This document shows, one piece after another, positions 1 through 7,472 of a stretch of 27,040 nucleotides of DNA. Position numbers and translations under genes: made by a program. The notes beneath the pieces are model-generated. The model was not told the DNA's origin and did not search any database. It saw nothing but the letters and a program-made list of their open reading frames with translations. Source of the DNA: CAZPWQ01 sp964590495 (GTDB lineage Bacteria > Bacteroidota > Rhodothermia > Balneolales > Balneolaceae). Location of the stretch: positions 1 through 27,040 of the forward strand of contig CAZPWQ010000044.1 in NCBI GenBank assembly GCA_964590495.1, written 5' to 3'. Numbering within the stretch: position 1 is the first letter of the stretch; each line of letters starts with the position of its first letter.

Positions 1-237
1 CATGAAATTGAATATCTAGTTGATCAACAAGTATTAACTCCCCTTGAAGCAATTACAACCGCTACCTTAAATGGTGCCCGCTCTATCGGAATTGAAGATA
101 CACACGGGACGATCGAAGTCGGCAAGGTCGCCAATATGGTGGTACTGAACAGAAATCCGCTTAAAGAAATTCAAGCGCTGCGCGATGTTGCGTTGGTAAC
201 TAAAAACGGGAAATTGTATTTAAGAGAGGAATACTAA
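1..237 (+). CDS. Amidohydrolase, C-terminal fragment (gene runs off the left edge)
   Basis: The reading frame is open from the first base and stops with TAA after 78 codons. The visible part resembles the C-terminal end of metal-dependent amidohydrolases of the imidazolonepropionase/prolidase-like group. It has a helix of the type LTPLEAITTATLNGA, followed by a G-x-I-x-x-G-K-x-A-N-M-V-V-L-N segment, which is the returning strand of the small beta-sandwich domain, and a final K-N-G-K-x-Y turn. The metal ligands and catalytic residues lie upstream, outside the window, so the substrate cannot be told. A signal peptide cannot be assessed. No terminator hairpin follows directly; a repeat array begins 59 bases after the stop. 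The family assignment is good, the specific function is unknown. Confidence 0.8.
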   Translation, partial: HEIEYLVDQQVLTPLEAITTATLNGARSIGIEDTHGTIEVGKVANMVVLNRNPLKEIQALRDVALVTKNGKLYLREEY

Positions 238-296
238 CAACAGATTGGAGAATAAATACGATTTCTAAATGTGTTATAACAACGGCAAGCAATAAA

Positions 297-450
297 GTCA
301 ATCACCTTGAGCAGCAATGTCAAAGATCGTGAGCAATAAGCTCAAGAAGCTTGAGTAGTAAAGTCAAGCATCCTGAGCAGTAAGGTCAATGAGTTTGAGT
401 AGTTGGATCAGGATTCGTGAGTAGTAAGGTCAATGGGCTTGAGAGGTAAA
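297..450. repeat. Tandem array, seven 22-bp units with a variable hexamer
   Basis: Seven consecutive units of exactly 22 bp fit GTCAA-N6-TGAGYAGTAAG. The 16 bases spanning each junction are well conserved, while the six internal bases differ in every unit. Units 1, 3, 5 and 7 have a hexamer ending in T, giving TTGAG. Units 2, 4 and 6 have a hexamer ending in TCG or TCC, giving GTGAG or CTGAG. The array therefore looks like a 44-bp dimer repeated about 3.5 times. Several units carry a dyad, clearest in unit 3 (CTCAAG-AAG-CTTGAG). Bases 275-296 may be a decayed extra unit. The period is not a multiple of three, so it does not encode a peptide repeat. Confidence 0.85.
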
Positions 451-597
451 GCTTCTGTAGGCGGTAAGCCGCGGCAGTTGGCGGGGTGTTTTGACTACAC
501 CCGGAAAATCCACCGGGGCTGCGGTCTTTGACCAGTTATTTATTACCGTTTTCAGTTGTAAGACAATAATAAAGCTGCGATCTAATATCCTGCTGTA

Positions 598-625
598 GAT
601 CCTGAAACAAGTTCAGGATGACATG
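598..625 (+). repeat. Dispersed palindromic repeat, copy 1
   Basis: The core is ATCCTGAA-N5-TTCAGGAT followed by GACATGA. The same core occurs at 5255-5281 and, in the opposite orientation, at 16455-16480; a diverged copy is at 16527-16553. All copies lie between genes. The form resembles REP-type elements. Confidence 0.85.
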
Positions 626-696
626 AAGGGGTTAAGAATGAATTTATGTCAAATATTCGGGCTTTGAAGAAACATGTAGTTCTGGTTGTCGCCCCA

Positions 697-781
697 TAAC
701 CAGCGCATCAACCAAGACACAGGAGCGTACGGATGAATTTGGCATTTTGGGGCTTAAATTGCTAGAGTGGTGTCGACGTTA
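697..781 (+). other. Nested imperfect dyad, faintly attC-like
   Basis: Three short complementary pairs are nested around one centre: TAAC (697-700) with GTTA (778-781), GACAC (716-720) with GTGTC (770-774), and AATTT (736-740) with AAATT (756-760). The last element reads GACGTTAGAAC, close to an integron R-prime box (GTTRRRY) but with A at the last position. The left box CCATAAC is a poor match to RYYYAAC, and the spacers are unequal. A relic integron recombination site is possible; chance is also possible. Confidence 0.2.
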
Positions 782-1112
782 GAACTTTTAATCCCTGTGC
801 CGCTTATGCGCAATGTCGTTAAACATTCAAAACGATTGACACCGCATTCCATAAAATCCCTGAGACTAAAGCCACTGAGTGTGAGATCAAGAATACAGTT
901 AAAAAATACTGATGATTTAATATAGAGATTCCTTCAGTGTTGTTATCAGAGGAAACTCATTACTTGCAGTTCCAGAGTAAAATGATAACTTATGTTAAAT
1001 TCAAAGATAGCTTTGTATAACGTATTACAGCTTTATACGTGACTGATTCGCACAATACCCCATAAAACACCTTTGAAGGTCAGCAAAAATCTACAAACTG
1101 ATTCTTTTCAAA

Positions 1113-1655
1113 ATGATTTCAAGTAAAAAAATAAAATCAAATTGTATGGGCGTTGCATGTATCTTTATTGTAGCGATATTAATGACAACTTCTGCTGCGG
1201 AGGCACAAAATGAAATTGCCCGCCAAATACATTCCCTGCAGGGGATCCAACAGCTTGGATTTACAGTAAACGTTGAAACAAATCTATCATTAAATGAAAG
1301 AGGGGTAATTGAAGTTACTTCCCTTCAGAGTATGGGAGAAAACATCCTCCGGGAAGGAGGAATAGATTTAATACCTGACGAGCAGGTCAGACAGTCCGAC
1401 CAGATACCATTTTTATACATGCATATTAATTCAATGGATGCAGGGGAAGGGCTTGTACCATTTCACGTGACGCTTTTTTTCTACCAGCCTGTGAAGCTTC
1501 CACTGAACAGGGATATACAAACGACCGCAGCCACATGGGAGAGCAGTACACTGGGTATAGTATCTTATGACCGTTTAAATTTAATAGAGAAAGCTGCCCG
1601 AAATACTCTTAAAGAGTTCGTCAGTGACTATAACCAGGCCAATAAGGCAAACTAA
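1113..1655 (+). CDS. Secreted protein of unknown function
   Basis: The product has 180 residues and I do not recognise its family. It starts with a typical Sec signal peptide: lysines at 5, 6 and 8, a hydrophobic core at about 12-27 and a likely signal peptidase I site after AEA (31). There is no lipobox cysteine at the cleavage point. The mature part is short, mixed alpha/beta in character, has no further membrane segment and ends in a charged helix (about 158-178). It probably acts in the periplasm or outside the cell. It stands alone on the plus strand, with 875 bases of repeat-rich spacer before it and 80 bases to the MmcQ/YjbR gene after it. There is no Shine-Dalgarno sequence before the ATG. 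The signal peptide and the full-length frame make it a credible gene. Confidence 0.75.
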   Translation: MISSKKIKSNCMGVACIFIVAILMTTSAAEAQNEIARQIHSLQGIQQLGFTVNVETNLSLNERGVIEVTSLQSMGENILREGGIDLIPDEQVRQSDQIPFLYMHINSMDAGEGLVPFHVTLFFYQPVKLPLNRDIQTTAATWESSTLGIVSYDRLNLIEKAARNTLKEFVSDYNQANKAN

Positions 1656-1735
1656 CGCATTATCACCACAACATTTATTACTTCAAAATTGTTTTAATAA
1701 TTGTTAGAAGCCATTTAACCATTATAACCTAACAC

Positions 1736-2089
1736 ATGGATATAGAAGAATTCAGAAATTTTTGTTTATCTTTTAAAGGTGCATCTGAAGATTTTCCCTT
1801 TGATGAAAATACCCTTGCTTTTAAAGTAATGGACAAGATTTTCGCCATCACGAATCTCGAAACCTTTGATGGCATTAATCTCAAATGCGATCCTGTCAAA
1901 GCAGCCATGTTACGCGATCTCTATGCCGATGTTAAACCGGGTTATCACATGAATAAAAGGCATTGGAATACGATTAACCCGCAAGGCAAGCTGGATGATG
2001 AACTCATTAAAGAGTGGATAAAAGATTCCTATAATCTTGTTGTAGAGGGATTACCCAGAAAGAAGCAAAAAAAACTTGAAAAGCTCTAA
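1736..2089 (+). CDS. MmcQ/YjbR family protein
   Basis: The product is 117 residues, the usual size for the MmcQ/YjbR family (a CyaY-like fold related to DNA-binding proteins). Visible family features are the start MDIEEFRNFCLS with F-P-F-D (about 21-24), the strand pair around LAFKVMDKIFAI, the LKCDP segment (about 49-53) and the PGYHMNKRHWNTI motif (about 68-80). The C-terminus is lysine-rich. The biochemical role of the family is not settled; nucleic-acid binding has been proposed. The gene is monocistronic as far as visible and converges with the heme operon, whose last gene ends 243 bases downstream on the other strand. Confidence 0.88.
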   Translation: MDIEEFRNFCLSFKGASEDFPFDENTLAFKVMDKIFAITNLETFDGINLKCDPVKAAMLRDLYADVKPGYHMNKRHWNTINPQGKLDDELIKEWIKDSYNLVVEGLPRKKQKKLEKL

Positions 2090-2189
2090 CCTGCATTCTC
2101 ACAATATATTTTATAGAAATGTTAATTACCTGTGTCTCATTAAGTTGTATGATTTTAGAGTAGAGGCGACAAAGGGCAAAGCGCATGGC

Positions 2190-2203
2190 CCGCCAGCTGG
2201 CGG
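2190..2203. repeat. CCGCCAGCTGGCGG palindrome
   Basis: This perfect 14-base palindrome sits in the convergent spacer 2090-2331. It recurs as the 16-base TCCGCCAGCTGGCGGA at 5048-5063 and 5203-5218, which are the two sides of the assembly gap. The surrounding spacer also carries several ATGCGCT-type repeats (about 2225-2260). Confidence 0.7.
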
Positions 2204-2331
2204 ATATATCAGGCGTTGTTCCTACGCTATGCGCTTGGCTCTATGCGCTATGCGTTTTCGCCTTGCATCCAACCAAATTTCTTGGTGAGTACCGAGCGAA
2301 GCGATTCCCACGTAAGTGAAATGCAGGTTAT

Positions 2332-2649
2332 TTACGTCTGATTTTTTACAAACAGACTTTTAATTCGCTGAAAGCTCCTTTTCTCAAAATTGCAAACAAA
2401 TTCGAATTGACCGAGCATAAATCCGAACAGCAGAAATAAAACCTGGTATGAGGGAAATACTATAGCGATCCAGGCTACGACCTGTATCCAATAGTCGGTG
2501 CCTGATGTAATCCCCAGAACATCAAATAGAAAATCCCGGACAAAGAGCGTAGTAATGCCCGTAATGGCAAAAAGGAATAAAATCAGCAACACACCACCTA
2601 TACTTGTTACTCCCCACCGTTCTTTTATTTTTTCAATAAGTTTTGCCAT
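2332..2649 (-). CDS. DUF6787 family small membrane protein
   Basis: The product from the ATG at 2649 has 105 residues: MAKLIEKIKERWGV, then a first membrane helix (about 18-36, containing LFAITGITTLFV) and a second (about 56-80, containing FPSYQVLFLLFGFMLGQF), ending with the FEKR-x-F-x-R-I signature. This pattern matches DUF6787, common in Bacteroidota and sometimes mislabelled as a prolipoprotein diacylglyceryl transferase. A longer start at 2700 would overlap the end of hemL and add 17 residues before the conserved MAK-RWGV beginning, so the shorter start was chosen. The gene begins 16 bases after the hemL stop and is probably the last cistron of the heme operon. Its function is unknown; its position suggests expression with heme enzymes but no proven role. 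Confidence 0.82.
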   Translation of the reverse strand: MAKLIEKIKERWGVTSIGGVLLILFLFAITGITTLFVRDFLFDVLGITSGTDYWIQVVAWIAIVFPSYQVLFLLFGFMLGQFEFVCNFEKRSFQRIKSLFVKNQT

Positions 2650-2665
2650 TCCAAATAAATTTATA

Positions 2666-3961
2666 TTAGTTCTTCTGTAAGACAGTCTGCATAGATTCAT
2701 CTGCAGCCTTTACGGTATTATTAAGCATTTCCCTGGTAAGTGAGTTGGCCAGAAAAAATGACTCAAAAGGCGAAGGTGGCAGATAAATCTCGCGCTCAAG
2801 CATCTGGTGAAAAAACATTCTGAACAACTTTTGATCAGTAGTATTGGCTGTCTCAAAGTTAATAACTTCCTGGTCCGTAAAAAAGATACTAATCATGGAT
2901 CCAACACGATTCAGCTGTGCATTGACACCGTGTTTGTCGAAGACATCCTGCAGGCTATTAAATAAATAGGTTGTTTTCTCCTCAAGCTCATCGTAATGAA
3001 CCGGGTTATCATGCAGTTCCGAAAGCAGTGCGTAACCGGCCGCCATCGCCAGTGGATTACCTGAAAGCGTACCGGCCTGGTAAACCGGCCCTACCGGGGA
3101 AACTACGTTCATAACTTCCTCTTTCCCGCCAAATGCACCAACCGGCATTCCCGCACCGATAATTTTTCCGTAGGTTACAAGATCGGCAGTAACACCATAA
3201 CGTTCCTGCGCGCCGCCCATTGCCACCCGAAAGCCGGTCATCACTTCATCAAATATAAGTATAGTATCTGATGCATCGCATAATTCCCTGAGACCGCCTA
3301 AAAAACCCTTTTGCGGGGGGATGCATCCCATATTTCCTGCCACCGGTTCCACAATTATAGCTGCTACTTCACCTTCATATTCATTCAGAAGTTTTTTTAC
3401 GGAATTCAAATCGTTGAAGTCTGCCGTAAGGGTATCGCGTGCCGTACCCTCCGTCACACCCGGACTGCTGGGAGTTCCCAGTGTCAAAGCACCACTGCCG
3501 GCATTAATGAGAAAGGAATCGCCGTGACCGTGATAATTTCCCTCAAACTTAATAATCTTGTCTTTCCCGGTATATCCCCTGGCTAACCTTATGGCACTCA
3601 TACATGCTTCGGTACCTGAATTTACCATCCGGATCTTATCCACTCCGGGAACCATTTGCCGGACAAGCTCAGCCATCTTAACTTCAATTTCAGTAGGTGC
3701 ACCAAACGATGTAGATTTTGCAGCTGCTTCTTGTACGGCCTTTACTACAGGTTCGTAGGCATGACCCAATATCATAGGTCCCCACGAACCTACAAAATCG
3801 ATATACTCCTTGCCATCGACATCGGTTAAGACAGACCCTTCAGCTTTCTCAAAAAACAGAGGTGTGCCACCGACAGAACTGAATGCCCGAGCCGGTGAAT
3901 TTACGCCCCCCGGAATAAACTCCTGAGCTCTTTCAAATAATTTTTTACTCTTTTCTGACAT
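2666..3961 (-). CDS. hemL: Glutamate-1-semialdehyde 2,1-aminomutase
   Basis: This PLP enzyme converts glutamate-1-semialdehyde to 5-aminolevulinate, the second step of the C5 pathway. The length of 431 residues is normal. Visible motifs are the N-terminal FIPGGVNSPARAF, the NSGTEA phosphate-binding loop (114-119), FDEVMTGFR with the pyridine-nitrogen aspartate D238, and the Schiff-base lysine K266 in TYGKIIGAGMPVGAFGG. The C-terminal PPSPFESFF segment is also typical. The substrate comes from HemA, encoded five genes upstream in the same operon. The gene starts 50 bases after hemB and is followed at 16 bases by the DUF6787 gene. The ATG is preceded by an A/T-rich stretch without a Shine-Dalgarno sequence. 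Cytoplasmic. Identification is certain. Confidence 0.97.
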   Translation of the reverse strand: MSEKSKKLFERAQEFIPGGVNSPARAFSSVGGTPLFFEKAEGSVLTDVDGKEYIDFVGSWGPMILGHAYEPVVKAVQEAAAKSTSFGAPTEIEVKMAELVRQMVPGVDKIRMVNSGTEACMSAIRLARGYTGKDKIIKFEGNYHGHGDSFLINAGSGALTLGTPSSPGVTEGTARDTLTADFNDLNSVKKLLNEYEGEVAAIIVEPVAGNMGCIPPQKGFLGGLRELCDASDTILIFDEVMTGFRVAMGGAQERYGVTADLVTYGKIIGAGMPVGAFGGKEEVMNVVSPVGPVYQAGTLSGNPLAMAAGYALLSELHDNPVHYDELEEKTTYLFNSLQDVFDKHGVNAQLNRVGSMISIFFTDQEVINFETANTTDQKLFRMFFHQMLEREIYLPPSPFESFFLANSLTREMLNNTVKAADESMQTVLQKN

Positions 3962-4011
3962 AAATAAATAATTTCTGTAACATCGATATCAAAGGAAGCT
4001 CGGTAAAGATG

Positions 4012-5004
4012 TTACCCGTGTTCTAATAATTTTGATGCTTGTTTTGCAAAATAAGTTGCAATTAAATCTGCCCCGGCTCTTTTAAAACTTAACAGTGTTT
4101 CCAGCATCGCTTCCTCTTCATTCAGCCAGCCCTTTTCAGCGGCGGCTTTTAACATAGCATATTCGCCGGAAACATTATAGACAGAAACCGGAACCTGTAC
4201 ATTTTCTTTTACGGCCCTGACTACATCCAGGTATGGCAGACCTGGTTTGACCATCACGATGTCGGCGCCCTCCTGTTCATCGAGCCTGGCCTCCTTTATC
4301 GCTTCGGTAACGTTCGCCGGATCCATTTGATATGTTTTTTTATCTCCGAAACCCGGAGCCGAATCAAGAGCATCCCTGAATGGTCCGTAATAGCCGGATG
4401 CATACTTTGCACTGTAAGCCATTATGCCGGTGTGCTTGAATCCTGCTTCATCGAGTGAATTCCGGATCGCTCCAATGCGGCCGTCCATCATGTCAGACGG
4501 GGCCACCATATCGACACCGGCTTCGGCATGACTAACAGCCATTTCCGCCAGAACATCAACAGATTCATCATTCAGAATTTCTCCGTCCTTTACTATGCCG
4601 TCGTGACCATAGCTCGAATATGGATCCAGAGCCACATCTGTCATAACATATATTCCGGGAAATTGTTCCTTGATTTCTCTGACGGATTGCTGCATCAATC
4701 CCTCGGCGTTCAGTGCCTCGGTACCCCTGTTATCTTTCTTTTCCTCCGGAACTTTTACAAACAGCAACACCGACCGAATTCCCGCATCCTGTAGCTCCTT
4801 TACTTCATCAGACAAATGGTCCAGCGTATAGCGGTAGTAACCGGGCATGGAAGGAATCTCCGTTTTTTTATTTTCTCCCTCTGTTATAAACAAAGGAGCT
4901 ATAAAGTCGGCCGGTTTCAAATTATGTTCGGCGATCATATCCCGGATAGCTGCCGACATTCGCAGCCTGCGACCTCTTATATATGGAAATTTTCCGTGTG
5001 TCAT
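4012..5004 (-). CDS. hemB: Delta-aminolevulinic acid dehydratase (porphobilinogen synthase)
   Basis: HemB condenses two 5-aminolevulinate molecules to porphobilinogen. The 330-residue product carries both catalytic lysines: K200 in MAYSAKYASGYYGPFRDA and the Schiff-base K253 in VMVKPGLPY. The metal-site segment reads DVALDPYSSYGHDG (123-136), with aspartates in place of the three cysteines of zinc enzymes, so it belongs to the magnesium/zinc-independent type. The ATG at 5004 gives the usual N-terminus (short lead, then R-x-R-R-L-R). An ATG at 5043 would add 13 residues that lie partly in a duplicated repeat, and is less likely. The spacer to hemF contains the assembly gap, a palindrome and a REP-like repeat, so a local promoter for hemB-hemL is possible but not visible. 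Confidence 0.96.
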   Translation of the reverse strand: MTHGKFPYIRGRRLRMSAAIRDMIAEHNLKPADFIAPLFITEGENKKTEIPSMPGYYRYTLDHLSDEVKELQDAGIRSVLLFVKVPEEKKDNRGTEALNAEGLMQQSVREIKEQFPGIYVMTDVALDPYSSYGHDGIVKDGEILNDESVDVLAEMAVSHAEAGVDMVAPSDMMDGRIGAIRNSLDEAGFKHTGIMAYSAKYASGYYGPFRDALDSAPGFGDKKTYQMDPANVTEAIKEARLDEQEGADIVMVKPGLPYLDVVRAVKENVQVPVSVYNVSGEYAMLKAAAEKGWLNEEEAMLETLLSFKRAGADLIATYFAKQASKLLEHG

Positions 5005-5017
5005 ATGCAATGTTTTT

Positions 5018-5227
5018 GTATCAATAATCAAATAAGGTGTCATTCTGTCCGCCAGCTGGCGGATCAGAATCTNNNNNNNNNNNNNNNNNNNNNNNNNNNN
5101 NNNNNNNNNNNNNNNNNNNNNNNNNNNNNNNNNNNNNNNNNNNNNNNNNNNNNNNNNNNNNNNNNNNNNNNNGTATCAATAATCAAATAAGGTGTCATTC
5201 TGTCCGCCAGCTGGCGGATCAGAATCT
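5018..5227. other. 100-N assembly gap flanked by an exact 55-bp duplication
   Basis: Bases 5018-5072 and 5173-5227 are identical over 55 bp and bracket exactly 100 N (5073-5172). A fixed overlap of this size at both contig ends is what a de Bruijn assembler with k=55 leaves when adjacent contigs are scaffolded without merging. The overlap ends in the TCCGCCAGCTGGCGGA palindrome, a dispersed repeat that would break the graph. The most likely true sequence has one 55-bp copy and no missing bases, which would shorten the hemF-hemB spacer by 155 bases. Confidence 0.85.
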
Positions 5228-5254
5228 ATAGCATTTAACCAAAACAACGCCACA

Positions 5255-5281
5255 GATCCTGAAACAAGTTCAGGATGACAT
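5255..5281 (+). repeat. Dispersed palindromic repeat, copy 2
   Basis: The core ATCCTGAA-N5-TTCAGGAT followed by GACAT is identical to the copy at 598-625. It lies between hemF and hemB, inside the heme operon, so any hairpin would be transcribed within the polycistronic mRNA. Confidence 0.85.
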
Positions 5282-5296
5282 GTTGGTTTAAACTCA

Positions 5297-6247
5297 TTAA
5301 TCCGTGGCCTTATCTTCGCCATATTCGATCCAATCGATGGGATTCTTCAATCGCTCGATCAGATACGCTTCATCAGATCCTTCTTCAATCCTGAAGTCAT
5401 AATCCCAGCGTACCCTGGGGGGCAGACTCATCAATATCGATTCTGTTCGCCCTTCTGTTTTCAGGCCGAATAATGTACCACGGTCGTGAATCAAATTAAA
5501 CTCAACGTATCGTCCGCGCCGTATTTCCTGGAAATACCGTTGTTTCTCATTATAACTTTCATCTTTCCGGCGTTTTACAATGGGGACATAGGCCTTTAAA
5601 AATGAATCGGCCACACCGGTTGTAAAATCGTACCAGTCTCCGGCAGTTCGCTGTTTGTAGGGACGCAGGTAATCAAAAAATATACCGCCAATGCCCCGGC
5701 CTTCACCGCGGTGCTCGTTGTAAAAATATTCGTCGCATTCTTTTTTGAACTGCGGATATAATTCATCACCGTGAATATCGCACGCTTCTTTGAATACTTT
5801 ATGAAAATGTACGGCATCTTCATCCAACAGGTAATATGGTGTCAAATCAGCACCTCCGCCAAACCAGCAGTCGCGGATTTCGCTCATTTCTTCATCTTCA
5901 TATAGCTCAAAATAACGAAAGTTTGCGTGAACGGTCGGAATCATGGGACTTTGCGGATGTATCACAAGCGATAGTCCCCCGGCCCAGAACCAGCCCTGAT
6001 CGACTTCAAATCGCTCCTGTATCAGGGCGGGCAGTTCTCCGTGAACGGTAGATATATTCACTCCGCCCTTTTCAAAAAGATCACCTTTTTCGATTACACG
6101 GGTATGTCCTCCTCCCCCGCCTTCACGGTCCCAGTCGTCATGATGAAACTCAGCCCCGTCATCCAGTTTTTCCAGCTCATCACATATCTCATCCTGCAGA
6201 CCATAGATATAATCCGTAAACTTTATCTTAATTGACTTCTGATTCAT
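5297..6247 (-). CDS. hemF: Oxygen-dependent coproporphyrinogen III oxidase
   Basis: HemF decarboxylates two propionates of coproporphyrinogen III with O2 to give protoporphyrinogen IX. The 316-residue length is normal. Family motifs are visible: W-D-R-E-G-G-G-G-G-H (39-48), IPTVHANFRYFE (103-114), WFGGGADLTPYYL (128-140), GGIFFDYLRP and the late RRGRYVEFNLIHDRGTLFGL. These define the aerobic family and exclude the radical-SAM HemN. It implies an aerobic or microaerobic host and the protoporphyrin branch, which also needs a protoporphyrinogen oxidase not encoded here. The gene starts 45 bases after the hemE stop. Confidence 0.97.
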   Translation of the reverse strand: MNQKSIKIKFTDYIYGLQDEICDELEKLDDGAEFHHDDWDREGGGGGHTRVIEKGDLFEKGGVNISTVHGELPALIQERFEVDQGWFWAGGLSLVIHPQSPMIPTVHANFRYFELYEDEEMSEIRDCWFGGGADLTPYYLLDEDAVHFHKVFKEACDIHGDELYPQFKKECDEYFYNEHRGEGRGIGGIFFDYLRPYKQRTAGDWYDFTTGVADSFLKAYVPIVKRRKDESYNEKQRYFQEIRRGRYVEFNLIHDRGTLFGLKTEGRTESILMSLPPRVRWDYDFRIEEGSDEAYLIERLKNPIDWIEYGEDKATD

Positions 6248-6292
6248 AACCAGTTGTTTTTAGCCACAGATCTGAACAGGTTTTATCTGCTG

Positions 6293-7351
6293 TTATCCTT
6301 GTAAATCCGCCGCCTTATATTCTTTGACTGCATCGATGAATGCACGGGCGTTGTCAACAGGGATATTTGGCAAAATCCCGTGCCCCAAATTTACAATATA
6401 CTTCTGTACGCCGAAACGGTTGATCATACGGGTAACATCGTATTTTATATCTTCTACAGGAGAGAGCAATTTCGACGGATCGTAATTCCCTTGTAAAACT
6501 ATCTCTCCCCTGGTCGCTTCCCGGGCATATTCCGGGGTTATCGTCCAGTCGAGCCCCAGTGCCGATACTTTGCCCCGGTAGCTGAGCCGCTCCAGCGCAT
6601 ACCAACTGCCTTTTGCAAAGAGAATCACAGGAACTTCATCGATTGCCTCACATATTTCCATCAGGTAAGGCATCGCCCATTCGTTAAAATCTTCCGGACT
6701 CAACAATCCGGACCACGAATCAAACAGCTGAACCACCTGTGCACCGGCATCAACTTGTGCTTTCAGGTATTCAATCGTAGCTTTTGTAAGCTCTTTCATT
6801 ACGTGCTTCGCCGCATCGGGATACCGGTACAAAAAGGCTTTCGCTCTGTCAAAATTCTTAGACCCCTCACCTTGCACCATATAGCAGAACAATGTCCACG
6901 GAGCACCTGCAAAACCTATAAGCGGCACCCGTCCGTTGAGCTCTTTACGGGTGAGCGTTATAGCCTCCATCACATGGCTGAGTTTTTCCGGCACATCCTC
7001 GGCAAGAATAGCGAAGGCATCATCAACGTTTTCAATTGGATTTCCCATCACCGGACCTTTATCGGGGACCATCCGGACATCAATACCAAGCGCCTGGGGA
7101 ATGGTTAAAATATCAGAAAAGATAATGGCCGCGTCGGGACCAATTTCATCAATCGGCTGAAGAGTGATTTCACAAGCCAGCTCCGGTGTTTCCACACGCT
7201 CAAAAAAACTGTATTTCCTGCGGATCTCCATATATTGCGGAAGGTAACGCCCGGCCTGCCGCATCATCCAAACGGGGGGACGTTCCACTTCTTCGCCACG
7301 AAGTGTTCGCAGCAATAAATCATTTTTCAATTCCGGAAAATTGTTGCTCAT
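6293..7351 (-). CDS. hemE: Uroporphyrinogen decarboxylase
   Basis: HemE removes four acetate carboxyls from uroporphyrinogen III to form coproporphyrinogen III. The 352-residue protein has the signature RPPVWMMRQAGRYLPQY (24-40) with R31 and R35, the substrate-binding aspartate D80 in FSDILTIP, GFAGAPWTLFCYMVQG and the late NLGHGILPN with its conserved histidine. Length and motif order are standard. The 121-base spacer after hemD (7352-7472) contains a GGGAGC-GGA-GCTCCC hairpin at 7372-7386, without a following T-run on the minus strand, so it is not read as a terminator. Cytoplasmic. Confidence 0.97.
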   Translation of the reverse strand: MSNNFPELKNDLLLRTLRGEEVERPPVWMMRQAGRYLPQYMEIRRKYSFFERVETPELACEITLQPIDEIGPDAAIIFSDILTIPQALGIDVRMVPDKGPVMGNPIENVDDAFAILAEDVPEKLSHVMEAITLTRKELNGRVPLIGFAGAPWTLFCYMVQGEGSKNFDRAKAFLYRYPDAAKHVMKELTKATIEYLKAQVDAGAQVVQLFDSWSGLLSPEDFNEWAMPYLMEICEAIDEVPVILFAKGSWYALERLSYRGKVSALGLDWTITPEYAREATRGEIVLQGNYDPSKLLSPVEDIKYDVTRMINRFGVQKYIVNLGHGILPNIPVDNARAFIDAVKEYKAADLQG

Positions 7352-7472
7352 AAATATGTCGGTTGTGATACGGGAGCGGAGCTCCCTTGTAGCTATCCTA
7401 TGATCTATGTAGCTATAATAAGTTATTAGTATTTATCTGTTCATATCAGTGAAAATCTGCGGCCTAAAGATT

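Larger units (their letters stand above)
238..1112. other. Gene-free spacer rich in repeats
   Basis: I see no convincing coding frame in these 875 bases. They contain the 22-bp tandem array (297-450), a 25-base stretch (460-484) that recurs in similar form at 19081-19104, one copy of the ATCCTGAA/TTCAGGAT palindrome (598-625) and a nested imperfect dyad (697-781). The part from 785 to 1112 shows nothing I can name; the promoter of the downstream secreted-protein gene should be there, but no clear consensus was seen. Confidence 0.6.

Noticed and set aside
297..450. CRISPR array
   Set aside because: The conserved parts are 16 bases and the variable parts only 6 bases, with a strict 22-bp period; no cas genes are nearby.
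2076..2288. Plus-strand 70-residue frame as a gene
   Set aside because: It starts inside the MmcQ/YjbR gene in another frame and runs through palindromic repeats.
5005..5043. Longer hemB start at 5043
   Set aside because: The extra 13 residues do not fit the family N-terminus and partly lie in the duplicated contig overlap; the ATG at 5004 gives the usual beginning.
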